A stretch of DNA of 64,000 bases from Arcobacter suis CECT 7833 (GCF_003544815.1 NZ_CP032100.1:2356001-2420000); one strand, 5' to 3'. Positions 19,013 to 28,993 are shown, counted from the first letter of the stretch. The notes: generated from the sequence alone by a model not told the origin. Numbers and translations: made by a program.

Positions 19013-20811
19013 TATGGATGTAGTTTTTCATAATGAAATACTTCATTCTTAATACTCTCCATATCCTGAATTGATATTCTTTTAGTTTTTAGTGCTAATT
19101 CTTTTAGCTCATCAATTCTTTCTAAAAGTCCTTCATACACTGAGAGGAATTGTTTTTCATCAAATGCAACAGCTCTTGTCTCAAGTAAAATAAACTGTAA
19201 ACTAAAAATTTTTAGTAGGTCTTGTTTATCAAGATGGCAACGGTAATGAGGACAGAATAAACATGTTTGCTTATTATTACAATCAACTGGAAATTCATTA
19301 TTTATAACAATTTCTTCTGTTTTACTACATTGACCTATAATAGTTTCAACTTGTACATTATTATTTTCAAATACTCTCTCATTCAATGTACTAAAAAAAT
19401 CTGTTATTTGTTTGTTTGATACTTCTTCACGTTGTGCAGTATAATGTTTTAATATAGTTGAGACTTTGTTTTGCATCATATTTGAAGCTTGAATTAGCCC
19501 ATGTTTTCTAACAACATAATCTGTTTTATTTATACGAAGAATCTTAGAATTTAATGCAGGAAGTCTTGGATCTAATGTTTTTTTAAAATATTTATTAATA
19601 AATCCACTCCATGAACCATCCAATTGTGTTTTAGTCAATTTTGCATTTACTCCATATGATTGAAAGAACAAATACTTATAAGTTCGGTTTTGCAACATAT
19701 ATTTTCTTAATACAATATATTTTTTAAACATAGAATGAAATTTCTTTTCTATTTCAAATTCAACTAATTTATTTGCTCTATTCTTAAAAACAATAAACTT
19801 TTGTCTTTCCGTACTTTGCTCATAATCATCATGCCATCTAAGTTTTATTGCACTACTACCATTCATACCAGTATTTGTTAAAAAAAGCATGTAAAATGCA
19901 CGAATTGCAAATTGACCTAATTTATATCTGAATTTATGGTTTGGATTTGAAGATTCTTCTAATAAACTGGTAATATATTTAATATGAGTATTGATTATTC
20001 CTTTGGATTTTTGAGGAAATAATTTCCTTAGTTCGTCATAAGTATATACTCTACCTTCTAGTTGGTTGAAACCTATAGGAGAAGAAGATTTTGTATCTAT
20101 AGAATAAAATATATTTTGAGTAGGTAAAATATTATATATTTTATTTGTTAACTCTAGTTGAAAAGGATACGTTTTTTTTTCAATCAAGAAGTCACTAATC
20201 TGATTAAATATAGATTTGTAAAATTCTAAATGGTAAGCATTTGATTCCAAAGAAGATGGTTTTGTTCTTCTTTGAGGTATACCTTCACCATGAAGAGAAA
20301 TAAGGGAAGCACTATTTGCAATAATCATATGTTTATCATCATGTATTATTGTAAGTAGTTGTCGTACACATTTTTGTAAATCCATACAATGTCTTAAACT
20401 TTTACCTTGTCTTAGCGATCCTTTTAGATAAATACTATAAGCCATGTATGTCTCAGAAGCTTCTTTTATTGTTTTTATTTCAAAACTATTATCAAAACAC
20501 CAAGTACAAAATTGTTTTAATCTTTTATCAAAAGATAGAAAAGTATTTATTGATTTTCCAATTTGAATATATTGAATTAAAAGTTCAAAAACACATTTCA
20601 CTACAATCTCAAAAGTTTTCATGTATGTTTTTTCTTCAATAAAAAATGACTTCCCAGTTGATTTATATTTTCCATAACAAAATTTAAAAAGAGGTATATT
20701 ATAATTTTTATATTCTACTACCAACTTTTTATAATCTAATATACTTGTTGGATATTCTATTTTTAAATATTCTTCTAGATTTATAAAACTGGGATTAAAT
20801 TTTACCATCAT
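18964..20811 (-). CDS. Tyrosine-recombinase-like protein, second of the trio, possibly degenerate
   Basis: A 615-aa relative of the integrase family. The box I region reads TNTGMNGSSAIKLRW, with N317 where the conserved catalytic arginine normally stands. A box II-like segment RKHGLIQASNMM (436-447) and a possible nucleophile Y457 in LKHYTAQ remain. A cysteine-rich tail (CNNKQTCLFCPHYRC) suggests a zinc-binding end. It may be a structural or DNA-binding partner rather than an active recombinase. The gene begins 4 bases inside the end of the first recombinase gene. Confidence 0.8.
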   Translation of the reverse strand: MMVKFNPSFINLEEYLKIEYPTSILDYKKLVVEYKNYNIPLFKFCYGKYKSTGKSFFIEEKTYMKTFEIVVKCVFELLIQYIQIGKSINTFLSFDKRLKQFCTWCFDNSFEIKTIKEASETYMAYSIYLKGSLRQGKSLRHCMDLQKCVRQLLTIIHDDKHMIIANSASLISLHGEGIPQRRTKPSSLESNAYHLEFYKSIFNQISDFLIEKKTYPFQLELTNKIYNILPTQNIFYSIDTKSSSPIGFNQLEGRVYTYDELRKLFPQKSKGIINTHIKYITSLLEESSNPNHKFRYKLGQFAIRAFYMLFLTNTGMNGSSAIKLRWHDDYEQSTERQKFIVFKNRANKLVEFEIEKKFHSMFKKYIVLRKYMLQNRTYKYLFFQSYGVNAKLTKTQLDGSWSGFINKYFKKTLDPRLPALNSKILRINKTDYVVRKHGLIQASNMMQNKVSTILKHYTAQREEVSNKQITDFFSTLNERVFENNNVQVETIIGQCSKTEEIVINNEFPVDCNNKQTCLFCPHYRCHLDKQDLLKIFSLQFILLETRAVAFDEKQFLSVYEGLLERIDELKELALKTKRISIQDMESIKNEVFHYEKLHPYWEHKFKKLLDMGVLK

Positions 20812-22118
20812 AATATCAAACTTTCTAAATATTCTTCAAATTCATTTTGAATAAATTGTTTTTGATTTTGTTTATTTCTGAAATTTAAATATCTTTCTGT
20901 TGTTAGTAAACTTTTATGAGGCATTCTTTCTTTTATTATGGATAATAATTCATATAGTGTCATTTCACCTTTTTCTACCATATATATTTTCGAATCTAAT
21001 AAATTCATTGCAAATGTAGCTCGTAAATCATGAAATCTGAATTTTAATTTTCCCTCTAACTCTCGATAAAGAGTTACACTAAGAAACTGTCTTATGGTAT
21101 TTCCATTAGGAATTGTTTTTGTATATATTCCAATATATTCATCATATTTAGATACATAATAGGGTGTACCTCGATTAGTTAAAAAAATATATTGGGATGT
21201 TTCATCTTTAAAGATGTGTTTTTGATTTTGAAAGCGTTTTTTATATCGTTCTGATTTTATATAAATTTGAATTTTTTGATATACCCAATTTGGCATTCGT
21301 AAAAAATATACAGTATCATTTTTAGTATCTACATCCGTTCCTAATCCAACTTTAATTGATAGATATTTCTCTTTTTCTGGATGTTGTCTCTCAAAATGCT
21401 TTAAACGTAATGTACATACAGTTTGTATTCTTGCACCAGTTGTTAAAGCGATTAAGCAAGCTAATGTCATTTCTATATTTCCTAATCTGTTCAATGTTCT
21501 GAATAATAAACTTTGTTCTTCTTGAGTAAGAGGTTTTAATTTCCCTTCATCTTGAATGTATTCATCACTATCAATCCCATAAAAAGAAGAGATTTTTAAT
21601 AAATCTTTTGTTTCTACTTTCTTACTTTGTTTAAACCCATATTGATCTTTATAAGATATATAAGCATCTTCTTTTTCCCATAATGGGAATTTAAATTTTA
21701 ATTTTAGAATATTTTGTAAATATTCATAAAAATTAATTACTACAGACATTTTCTTTTTTACCGTTTTATCTGTGTTTATACCATTTTCTAATTTCTTTTG
21801 AAGAAAAAATCTATACATATAAGTTGGTCTTCTTACTCTTCTTTTCTCATTTAAATAATCAACATTATTTTCCAAACTCCATTCAAAAAATGCTTTTAAT
21901 TCTTTCGCAACACTATAAAGAGTTGAGTAATGAGGTGGATTTGGAGATTTAATTTTATATAACACATATAAATTTGCATATTTCCATAAAGTACCATCCT
22001 CATTAATTAATATAGGGAAATGGTTATAATAGCTTATATAAAAATCATCATTATATACCTTTGTTTTATCTGGTAGTAATTTATAAATTTCTAGATGAGG
22101 AATTACATTTATTGTCAT
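20808..22118 (-). CDS. Tyrosine recombinase, first of the trio (TnpA-like)
   Basis: A 436-aa integrase with all the main catalytic residues visible: R230 in TTGARIQTV, H363-D-L-R366 in FRFHDLRATF, H401 in MPHKSLLTTERYL and nucleophile Y410. The N-terminal ~150 residues form the helical arm/core-binding region. It is the promoter-proximal gene of the right-end operon and lies 100 bases from the right terminal repeat. It overlaps the next gene by 4 bases. It is the best candidate for the enzyme that makes the first strand exchange. Confidence 0.9.
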   Translation of the reverse strand: MTINVIPHLEIYKLLPDKTKVYNDDFYISYYNHFPILINEDGTLWKYANLYVLYKIKSPNPPHYSTLYSVAKELKAFFEWSLENNVDYLNEKRRVRRPTYMYRFFLQKKLENGINTDKTVKKKMSVVINFYEYLQNILKLKFKFPLWEKEDAYISYKDQYGFKQSKKVETKDLLKISSFYGIDSDEYIQDEGKLKPLTQEEQSLLFRTLNRLGNIEMTLACLIALTTGARIQTVCTLRLKHFERQHPEKEKYLSIKVGLGTDVDTKNDTVYFLRMPNWVYQKIQIYIKSERYKKRFQNQKHIFKDETSQYIFLTNRGTPYYVSKYDEYIGIYTKTIPNGNTIRQFLSVTLYRELEGKLKFRFHDLRATFAMNLLDSKIYMVEKGEMTLYELLSIIKERMPHKSLLTTERYLNFRNKQNQKQFIQNEFEEYLESLIL

Positions 22119-22153
22119 AATTAATCTTTTTATTTTAACTTTATCCTAATCAT

Positions 22154-22168
22154 ATTATAATGTCCATA
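22154..22168 (-). promoter_or_regulatory. Candidate promoter of the recombinase operon with a TGTCCATA box
   Basis: On the minus strand TATAAT (22159-22154) lies 36 bases ahead of the first recombinase ATG. Immediately upstream is TATGGACA (22168-22161), the same 8-mer repeated at the left end. A protein bound there would sit in the -10/-35 spacer, suggesting feedback control of transposition; this is inference. Confidence 0.5.
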
Positions 22169-22203
22169 AAATTAAAATATATGAGTAATACTTATATACA
22201 TAA

Positions 22204-22214
22204 ACTAAAGGGTA
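22204..22214 (-). repeat. Right terminal inverted repeat of the element
   Basis: ACTAAAGGGTA, which on the minus strand reads TACCCTTTAGT and matches the left-end TACCCTTAAGT at 10 of 11 positions. Host maf sequence resumes within a few bases on its outer side. Confidence 0.75.
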
Positions 22215-22217
22215 ATA

Positions 22218-22316
22218 ATGGTTGAAGGATTTTGTAAACCATATATAAAAAATGTAATTGGATATGAAAGCACTGCAATGGGATTATGTGTAGAAAAATT
22301 AAAATATTATCTTTAG
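22218..22316 (+). pseudogene. maf: 3' remnant of host maf
   Basis: Thirty-two codons plus TAG encode MVEGFCKPYIK...IGYES.AMGL..EKL, the missing C-terminus of the host Maf; about 24 of 32 residues match the same region of the element-borne copy. AAGGG lies shortly upstream of its ATG, so a tiny peptide could be made, but nothing suggests a function. The stop codon lies inside a terminator stem. Confidence 0.92.
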
Positions 22317-22332
22317 AGGAAAACCTCTAAAG
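22311..22332. terminator. Convergent terminator between maf remnant and cytochrome c peroxidase
   Basis: CTTTAGAGG (22311-22319) pairs with CCTCTAAAG (22324-22332) around AAAA, followed by ATTTTT on the plus strand. It overlaps the maf stop and ends 4 bases from the stop of the peroxidase gene, so it can serve both. Confidence 0.8.
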
Positions 22333-22336
22333 ATTT

Positions 22337-23359
22337 TTAGTTAAACTCTGGCTTTGCAGTATCTATTGAAGATTCTGGAAGTTGAGGATAAGAAATAGCT
22401 GGTTTTGCACCTTTTAATGTTTTTAAGAAAGTTACAATTTGAGCTGCATCTGCATCAGAAATTTCAATTCCTAATTGAACAGAACCCATCTCTTTTACTG
22501 CTTCATTTAATGACCAAATTTGTCCATTATGGAAATATGGTGCAGTTTCTGTAATATTTCTTAGAGTTGGCGTTTTAACCATTCCTTTTGCATCACCTTT
22601 GAAATCACCTACATTTGTAAATTTATATTTAGAAGCTACTTCAAATGCTTGCATTGTTCCACCTAATGCAATTCCAGTATGACAAGAAGTACAACCTTTA
22701 TCTATAAATAAAGTTAAACCTTTTTTCTCTTCAGCAGTTAATGCTTTCTCTTTACCATTTAAGAAATCATCAAATTTTGAAGGAGTAACTAATGTTTTCT
22801 CAAAAGTTGCAATAGTTGCTGTTATTGTTGCAAAATCAACTTTTACATCTTTTCCGTATGCAACTTTAAATTCACTTACATATTCTGGAATTGAATTTAT
22901 TCTTTGCTCCACTAATGATGCAGGTGCTGCCATTTCTGGACCTGCTTGAACTGGACCTTGAGCTTGATCAGCTAAATGAGGACTTCTTCCATCCCAAAAT
23001 TGTGCTTTAAAAAATACTGAGTTATAAACTGTTGGAGAGTTTAAGTGATGAGGATTTGCCGTCCATCCATGACCAATAGCAGCAGGAATTCCATCTGCTC
23101 CACCTAAACCTAAGTTATGACATGTATTACAAGAAATCAGTCCACTTTTTGAAAGTCTTGGATCAAAATATAATTTCTTACCTAATTCAACTTTTTCTTT
23201 CGTGATTGGATCTTTTTTGTCATCAATTAATTTCATTAATTCAACTTTAGAAGCAGGAATTGCCTCAAGACCACTTTGTTTCGCTTTTGTCAATAGTGAA
23301 CTACTTGCAAATAATGTACTTGCACCTAATATACATACAGCTAATGTTATTTTTTTCAT
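22337..23359 (-). CDS. ccpA: Di-haem cytochrome c peroxidase (CcpA/MauG family)
   Basis: Periplasmic enzyme that reduces hydrogen peroxide with electrons from cytochrome c. The 340-aa protein has a signal peptide (to about residue 18, ending LFAS) and two haem c attachment sites, C77-N-T-C80-H81 and C223-T-S-C226-H227, the spacing expected of bacterial di-haem peroxidases. It stands alone between the maf terminator and a 262-base AT-rich gap in which I see no gene. Confidence 0.93.
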   Translation of the reverse strand: MKKITLAVCILGASTLFASSSLLTKAKQSGLEAIPASKVELMKLIDDKKDPITKEKVELGKKLYFDPRLSKSGLISCNTCHNLGLGGADGIPAAIGHGWTANPHHLNSPTVYNSVFFKAQFWDGRSPHLADQAQGPVQAGPEMAAPASLVEQRINSIPEYVSEFKVAYGKDVKVDFATITATIATFEKTLVTPSKFDDFLNGKEKALTAEEKKGLTLFIDKGCTSCHTGIALGGTMQAFEVASKYKFTNVGDFKGDAKGMVKTPTLRNITETAPYFHNGQIWSLNEAVKEMGSVQLGIEISDADAAQIVTFLKTLKGAKPAISYPQLPESSIDTAKPEFN

Positions 23360-23621
23360 AACTTCTCCTTTAAATATAATATTAATTATAGGAGAATAAT
23401 TATTAATTGAAAATTAATTTTATATATATTTTAGATAATTAACATAAGTTTTTATAATAATATAAGATAAAAAATATCCTATTTTACGAGTTATTTTGAT
23501 TATTATGTAATATTAAACAAGATATTTTTTGTCTCATTTAATATAATTATATTTGATGATTTTTATAATATAAATCTAAATTTTTATTTAATAGATTTAT
23601 ATTTTATATTAGTAAATTTGA

Positions 23622-25427
23622 TTATTTAATTTTTAGTATTAGTTGATGTGGTAAAAGCCCAAGGCTTTCTTCTACTTGTTTTGTATCACCATGTTGAATA
23701 AAACTATCTTCATATTCAAAAGATATCACTTCTATATTATGTATCTTATTTTCATTTAAAACTTCCAAGATTGTACTTGCAACTCCAGCTTGTTTTTGAG
23801 AATCACTAAAAATATACCATTGAGTATATCTTTTTGATAATTCAATTAAACAATCTTCATCAATTGGTTTTACAAATCTTAAATCTAAAATAGAAATATC
23901 TTCTTGATGTAAAAGTTCTGTTTCAATTGCACGACTTACTCCTGCACCATAACCAATAAACAATTTATTAGAACTTCCCTCTTTTAGTAACTCTGCTTTT
24001 CCTAATTGGAATTGTGTAGATTCAAATGATAATTCTTTGAAAAAACCTCTTGGATATCTAATGGCACAAGGACTTGTTAAAGTATATGCAAACTCTAAAC
24101 CTAACTCCAGTGTTTTATTATCCCTTGGAGCAAATAAAATCATATTTGGTATGAATCTTAAATATGAAATATCAAAAGCCCCTTGATGTGTTTCTCCATC
24201 ATTTCCTACAGTTCCAGCTCTATCCATTGCAAAAATAACTGGTAAATTCATCAAACATACATCATGAATTATTTGGTCAAATCCTCTTTGTAAAAAAGTT
24301 GAATAAATAGTTATATATGGTTTAAATCCTTCTTTTGCCATTGCTGCCATTGAAGTAATTGCGTGTTGTTCTGCTATTGCCACATCCCAAAATCTATCGG
24401 GAAATCTTTCAATAAGTTTATTTATACCTGTTCCACTAGGCATTGCAGCTGTAACTCCTACAATATTTTCGTATTTACAGGCTAAATCTAATAATGCATC
24501 TGAAAATACAGCTGTTGCTGATTTTGGTACAATTTTCTTTTCAAATATCCCATCTTCAATATTAAAAGGACCAACCCCATGCCAATGTTCATGTTGACCT
24601 TCAGCTATTTTATAACCTTTACCTTTTACTGTTCTTGCATGAACAATAACTGGTTTTCCCATAGCTTTTGCAATTTGTAAGGTATCAATAATTTCTGCAA
24701 TATCATGTCCATCAATAGGACCAATATAATCTATTCCCATCTCTTCAAACAAAATTCCTGGCGTTATAAGTTTTAAGGCTTCTTCCATTCTTTTTGCTAT
24801 ATATGTAGTTCCTTCTGGCATATTCTTTTTAATAAACTTATCAACTTTTGTTTTAAAACCTTGATAATATTTTCCAGCTAATAGTTTTGAAAGATATTTA
24901 GAAATTGCCCCAATAGGTTTTGCAATCGACATTTCATTATCATTTAAAATAATTACAACAGGAAGTTTAATATCACCTAATTCATTTAATGCTTCATAAA
25001 CCATCCCAGCAGTCATTGAACCATCTCCAATCATTACAACTGGTACTCTATCTTCTTTTTTTAACGCAATTGCTTTTGCTGCGCCTACAGCTAATGAAAT
25101 AGAAGTTGAACTATGACCTGCTACAAAATAATCAGCAGGACTCTCTTTTGGTTTTGTAAAACCACTAAGTCCTCCAAATTGCCTTATTGTTTCAAACTCT
25201 TCCCAACGTCCTGTTAAAAGTTTGTGGGGATAACATTGGTGTGATACATCAAAAATAAAAGGATCACTATAAGCATTAAATACATAATGCATTCCAAGAG
25301 TTAACTCAACAGCGCCAAGTGTAGATGAAAAATGTCCACCCTTCCTTGATACCACATCAATAATTCTATCTCTTATCTCTTGTGATAATGTTTCTAACTC
25401 TTTAAATGATTTATCTTTTATTTCCAT
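23622..25427 (-). CDS. dxs: 1-deoxy-D-xylulose-5-phosphate synthase
   Basis: Thiamine-diphosphate enzyme that joins pyruvate and glyceraldehyde 3-phosphate, the first step of the MEP isoprenoid pathway. The 601-aa protein has the GHSSTSIS motif, the ThDP/Mg motif GDGSMTAG with EALNE, and the later DRAGTVGNDGETHQG and RYPRG segments. It is slightly shorter than the usual ~620 aa but complete. It lies 14 bases behind hisC and is probably the last gene of lysA-pheA-hisC-dxs. It draws on glyceraldehyde 3-phosphate, whose enzymes are encoded a few kb upstream. Confidence 0.96.
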   Translation of the reverse strand: MEIKDKSFKELETLSQEIRDRIIDVVSRKGGHFSSTLGAVELTLGMHYVFNAYSDPFIFDVSHQCYPHKLLTGRWEEFETIRQFGGLSGFTKPKESPADYFVAGHSSTSISLAVGAAKAIALKKEDRVPVVMIGDGSMTAGMVYEALNELGDIKLPVVIILNDNEMSIAKPIGAISKYLSKLLAGKYYQGFKTKVDKFIKKNMPEGTTYIAKRMEEALKLITPGILFEEMGIDYIGPIDGHDIAEIIDTLQIAKAMGKPVIVHARTVKGKGYKIAEGQHEHWHGVGPFNIEDGIFEKKIVPKSATAVFSDALLDLACKYENIVGVTAAMPSGTGINKLIERFPDRFWDVAIAEQHAITSMAAMAKEGFKPYITIYSTFLQRGFDQIIHDVCLMNLPVIFAMDRAGTVGNDGETHQGAFDISYLRFIPNMILFAPRDNKTLELGLEFAYTLTSPCAIRYPRGFFKELSFESTQFQLGKAELLKEGSSNKLFIGYGAGVSRAIETELLHQEDISILDLRFVKPIDEDCLIELSKRYTQWYIFSDSQKQAGVASTILEVLNENKIHNIEVISFEYEDSFIQHGDTKQVEESLGLLPHQLILKIK

Positions 25428-25441
25428 TTGTTTTTGATACT

Positions 25442-26548
25442 TTATTTTAATTTTTCTAATACTTCGTCTAACTGTTCAAATACTTTTGTATTTTGCTCAT
25501 TTCTTCCTATTGTAATTCTTATTGCATTTTGTCCATATCCAGTTAAATCTCTCACAATCACTCCTCTTTCAAGAAGTTTTTGTGCAACTGTTTTTGATAC
25601 AAATTTATCACCAAATTTAATTGTTATAAAATTTGTATACGAAGGTATATATTCAAATCCTCTTGAAGTTACATAATCTTCATATCTTGTCATCTCTTCA
25701 AAGTTTTTTGCAATACAAGCATTAACAAACTCTTCATCTTTTAGTGCTTCAATTGCAGCTGCTAGTGTTAAAGTTGTAATATTAAAAGGAGCTCTTAATT
25801 TATAAAAGGCATTTATAATTTCAGGTTGAGCAATACCATATCCAACTCTCATTCCACCAAGGGCATAAGCTTTTGAAAAAGTTCCTAAATAAATAGCATT
25901 TGGGAAATTTGCAATTAAATCTTTTGGAACTATTCTTTTTTTCTCATCTTTAAATGCTGCATATTCTTGATAAGCTCCATCAACTACAACCAAAGTTTCT
26001 TTATCAATAGTTTCTAAAAATGCATAAACATCATCTTTATCTAAACATTCACCTAATGGATTATTTGGTAAACACAAAAATATTACATCAGCACCATGTT
26101 CTTTATATAATTTTGAAAATTGTTCAAGATTATGTTGATCATCTTGAGTTTTAATAATTGTTGCACCAGTTTGTTTTCCATAAATTTCATACATAGCAAA
26201 TGTTGTTTTTGCCATTAGGATTTTTGAACCTTTTTCACATTTTGCATGAACACAATATTCTAAAATTTGATCACTTCCCGAACCAATAATTACATGTTTA
26301 CTTGTTAAATCAAATTTATTTGCAAGAGCTTCTTTTAATTCAAACATTGAATCATCAGGATAAATGAACATATTTTGAACTAAACCTTTGATTTTTTCAA
26401 CAACTTTTGGGCTAGTTCCATAAGGATTTTCATTTGAAGCTAATTTTATAACATCTTTTGGATTTACTCCAAATTCTCTAACAACTAACTCTATTGGTTT
26501 TCCAGCTTCATAAGTTGTAACATTCTCTAATACTTGATTAAATTGCAT
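25442..26548 (-). CDS. hisC: Histidinol-phosphate aminotransferase
   Basis: PLP-dependent class I/II aminotransferase of 368 aa acting late in histidine synthesis; in this group it may also transaminate aromatic precursors, which would fit its place behind pheA. SNENPYG near the N-terminus, LCLPNNPLG and the PLP lysine in [13 protein letters not shown] are visible. It lies 20 bases after pheA in the same direction, matching the lysA-pheA-hisC order known in Campylobacter. Confidence 0.95.
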   Translation of the reverse strand: MQFNQVLENVTTYEAGKPIELVVREFGVNPKDVIKLASNENPYGTSPKVVEKIKGLVQNMFIYPDDSMFELKEALANKFDLTSKHVIIGSGSDQILEYCVHAKCEKGSKILMAKTTFAMYEIYGKQTGATIIKTQDDQHNLEQFSKLYKEHGADVIFLCLPNNPLGECLDKDDVYAFLETIDKETLVVVDGAYQEYAAFKDEKKRIVPKDLIANFPNAIYLGTFSKAYALGGMRVGYGIAQPEIINAFYKLRAPFNITTLTLAAAIEALKDEEFVNACIAKNFEEMTRYEDYVTSRGFEYIPSYTNFITIKFGDKFVSKTVAQKLLERGVIVRDLTGYGQNAIRITIGRNEQNTKVFEQLDEVLEKLK

Positions 26549-26568
26549 TTACTTTTCCTATTTTTATA

Positions 26569-27648
26569 TTAAATATCGTTTATTTCTTTTACATAAGAAC
26601 CTAAAACTTTTACACTACTTTCATGTTTTTTTAGAACTTTTTTTACATTTTCATCATCTTTATGACCATCAAAATCTATAAAGAAAATTGAATTTCCCTC
26701 TACAATATGAGATTTTATTTTTGTTAGATTTATCTTTGCATCATTAAAATCATTTAAAAATTTCACCAGTGCACCTTGTTCATTTGGAAATTTTACCAAA
26801 ATTGATGTTTTGTCATTTCCACTTTGAGCATTTTCAAAATCACTAATTATAAAAAATCTTGTTTTATTGTTATCTTTGTCTTCAATGTTTTCAAATAATA
26901 TTGGAAGATTATGAAGTTTTGCTCCAACATGTGGACAAATTGCTGCACTTCCCTCTTCTTTTGCTGCAATCTTTGCAGCTTTTGTAGTTGATTCAATTGG
27001 AATTTGCTCAACTTCATCTAAACCAAAATTTGCTAAAAATTTTCTACATTGATCAAAAGCTATATCTTTTGAATAGATTCTTTTTATATCACTTACTTTA
27101 TCACATTTTGTTGCAAGAGTATGATGAATATCTAAAACAACTTCAGCAATAATTCTTAAATTATAGTTACTTAAACAATTTATTGTATCAGTTACTATTC
27201 CATTTGATGAATTTTCAATTGGAACAACACCAAATTTTACTTTTTTTGTATCAACTTCTCTAAAAATTCCTTTTATAGAACTAATAGGGATATACGAACT
27301 CATTGCACCAAATCGCCCTTCAGCAGCTTGATGTGTAAAACTTCCCTCAGGTCCAAGATATGCTATATTTTCAGGTAATTCAATATTTCTTGAAATTGCA
27401 AAAATCTCTAAAAATAGAGCTTCAATTGCACTTCTATTTAAAAGTCCTTTGTTTTCATTATTGATTTTTTCAAGTCTATCAATAATTGATTTTTCCCTTT
27501 CAGGTCTATAAATTGCTCCACCACTTTTTGCCTTTAAAGCTCCAACTTCGTGAACAATTTTCATTCTTTGATTTATTAATTCAAGTAGTGTATTATCAAT
27601 ATTATCAAGTTTGTTTCTAAGTTCTAATAATCCATCTTCGTTAGTCAT
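26569..27648 (-). CDS. pheA: Chorismate mutase / prephenate dehydratase
   Basis: Bifunctional enzyme converting chorismate to prephenate and then phenylpyruvate for phenylalanine synthesis. In its 359 aa: chorismate mutase type II at residues ~1-90 (LRNKLDNIDNTLLELINQR), prephenate dehydratase at ~95-270 (YLGPEGSFTHQAA, PIENSSNGIV, later NNKTRFFII) and an ACT regulatory domain at ~280-359 beginning SILVKFPNEQGAL, expected to bind phenylalanine for feedback control. It is in the lysA-pheA-hisC-dxs series, 10 bases after lysA. Confidence 0.96.
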   Translation of the reverse strand: MTNEDGLLELRNKLDNIDNTLLELINQRMKIVHEVGALKAKSGGAIYRPEREKSIIDRLEKINNENKGLLNRSAIEALFLEIFAISRNIELPENIAYLGPEGSFTHQAAEGRFGAMSSYIPISSIKGIFREVDTKKVKFGVVPIENSSNGIVTDTINCLSNYNLRIIAEVVLDIHHTLATKCDKVSDIKRIYSKDIAFDQCRKFLANFGLDEVEQIPIESTTKAAKIAAKEEGSAAICPHVGAKLHNLPILFENIEDKDNNKTRFFIISDFENAQSGNDKTSILVKFPNEQGALVKFLNDFNDAKINLTKIKSHIVEGNSIFFIDFDGHKDDENVKKVLKKHESSVKVLGSYVKEINDI

Positions 27649-27658
27649 AGATGCCCTT

Positions 27659-28867
27659 CTATTTTATAAACTCTTCTTCTAAAGCAATTATATCTTCAAA
27701 AGTTTCTCTTTTTCTTATAAGTCTATCATTACCATTCTCATATGCTATTTCCGCAACTTTTCCTCTTGTATTATAGTTACTAGCCATTGTAAATCCATAA
27801 GCTCCAGCCGAATAAATTGCAACTAAATCATTATGTTGAGTTTTTGGTAATTGTACATTTTTAGCAAAAAAGTCTCCACTTTCACATACTGGCCCTACTA
27901 AATTACAATCAGAAAACTCTTGATTGTCATTTAATACTTCTATTTTATGGTAAGCATTGTATAAAGATGGTCTAATTAAATCATTCATCGCTCCATCAAC
28001 AATAACAAATCTTTTATTCCCATTTACTTTTTCATATAAAACTTTAGTTACAAAAGTTCCAGCATTTCCAACCATGAATCTACCTGGTTCACAAATAACA
28101 GTAATATCTAAACCAAACATATTTTCTAAAATAGATTGAGCATATTCAGTTGTATCAATTAAAGTTTCATCTTTGTAAACAATACCTAATCCACCACCAA
28201 CATCAACAAATGATAATTCAATTTTTATAGCTTTTAAATTTCTTACTAAATCAGTAATGATTTTAATAGACTCTTTAATTGGTTGAAGTTGAGTAAGTTG
28301 AGAACCGATATGACAATGCATTCCAACAGGATCTAAATTCTCAGAATTTTTACATTGGATATACATTCTTTTAGCCGTATCAATATCAACACCAAATTTA
28401 TTTTCATGTAAACCAGTTGAAATATATGGATGTGTTTGTGGGTCAATATTCGGATTTACTCTTATTGAAATTCTTGCTGTTTTTCCAAGTTCTTTGGCAA
28501 TTAGTTCAACCCTATTTAACTCTGCATCACTCTCAACATTTATCATTAAAATATCAAGTTCAAGTGCTTGTTTTATCTCTTCATCAATTTTTCCAACACC
28601 TGAAAAAATGATTTTATAAGGAGGAATTCCAACTTTTAAAGCACGTTTTACTTCACCAATACTAACACAATCAGCACCAGCTCCAAGGTTTGCTAAGTGT
28701 TTAATCACAGACAGATTTGAATTTGCTTTTACAGCATATGCAATAAGTGATTTTCTAGCTCTAAATGCACCTTTTAACTCTTCATATTGTTTTGTAATAT
28801 GGTCAAAATCGTACACATAATAAGGTGTTTGATATTTATTTGCTAACTCTTTAAAATTTATACTCAT
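27659..28867 (-). CDS. lysA: Diaminopimelate decarboxylase
   Basis: PLP enzyme making L-lysine from meso-diaminopimelate. The 402-aa protein shows the PLP lysine in YAVKANSN, HCHIGSQ, the glycine loop VDVGGGLG, EPGRFMVGNAG and the catalytic-cysteine region GPVCESGD. It is the first gene of the leftward amino-acid/isoprenoid series. The 222-base upstream gap carries a large imperfect hairpin (28994-29054). Confidence 0.96.
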   Translation of the reverse strand: MSINFKELANKYQTPYYVYDFDHITKQYEELKGAFRARKSLIAYAVKANSNLSVIKHLANLGAGADCVSIGEVKRALKVGIPPYKIIFSGVGKIDEEIKQALELDILMINVESDAELNRVELIAKELGKTARISIRVNPNIDPQTHPYISTGLHENKFGVDIDTAKRMYIQCKNSENLDPVGMHCHIGSQLTQLQPIKESIKIITDLVRNLKAIKIELSFVDVGGGLGIVYKDETLIDTTEYAQSILENMFGLDITVICEPGRFMVGNAGTFVTKVLYEKVNGNKRFVIVDGAMNDLIRPSLYNAYHKIEVLNDNQEFSDCNLVGPVCESGDFFAKNVQLPKTQHNDLVAIYSAGAYGFTMASNYNTRGKVAEIAYENGNDRLIRKRETFEDIIALEEEFIK

Positions 28868-28993
28868 TATTATAATTATCCTATATTTAAAATCTTAATT
28901 TAAAATTTCATTAAATTTAAAAATAAAACTTTATTAAATTTTTTTATATTAAAAACAGTCAAAAAGTGTGAGATTTTGAGTGAAGTTCAAGGC

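Larger units (their letters stand above)
10651..22217. mobile_element. Recombinase-trio (Tn554-like) element inserted in maf, carrying a Detocs-type module
   Basis: The element is bounded by the two halves of maf: host sequence ends within GAGCTATAA (to about 10650) and resumes at ATAATGGTTG (from about 22215). Just inside both junctions is the same inverted sequence, TACCCTT-A/T-AGT. One end carries a leftward operon of three recombinase-like genes, a small coiled-coil gene and a complete maf; the other carries a three-gene two-component defence module. Three recombinases plus a small accessory protein is the layout of the Tn554 class and of related recombinase-in-trio elements. Exact ends are uncertain by a few bases because the crossover core is short and repetitive (TATAA). 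Confidence 0.93.
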
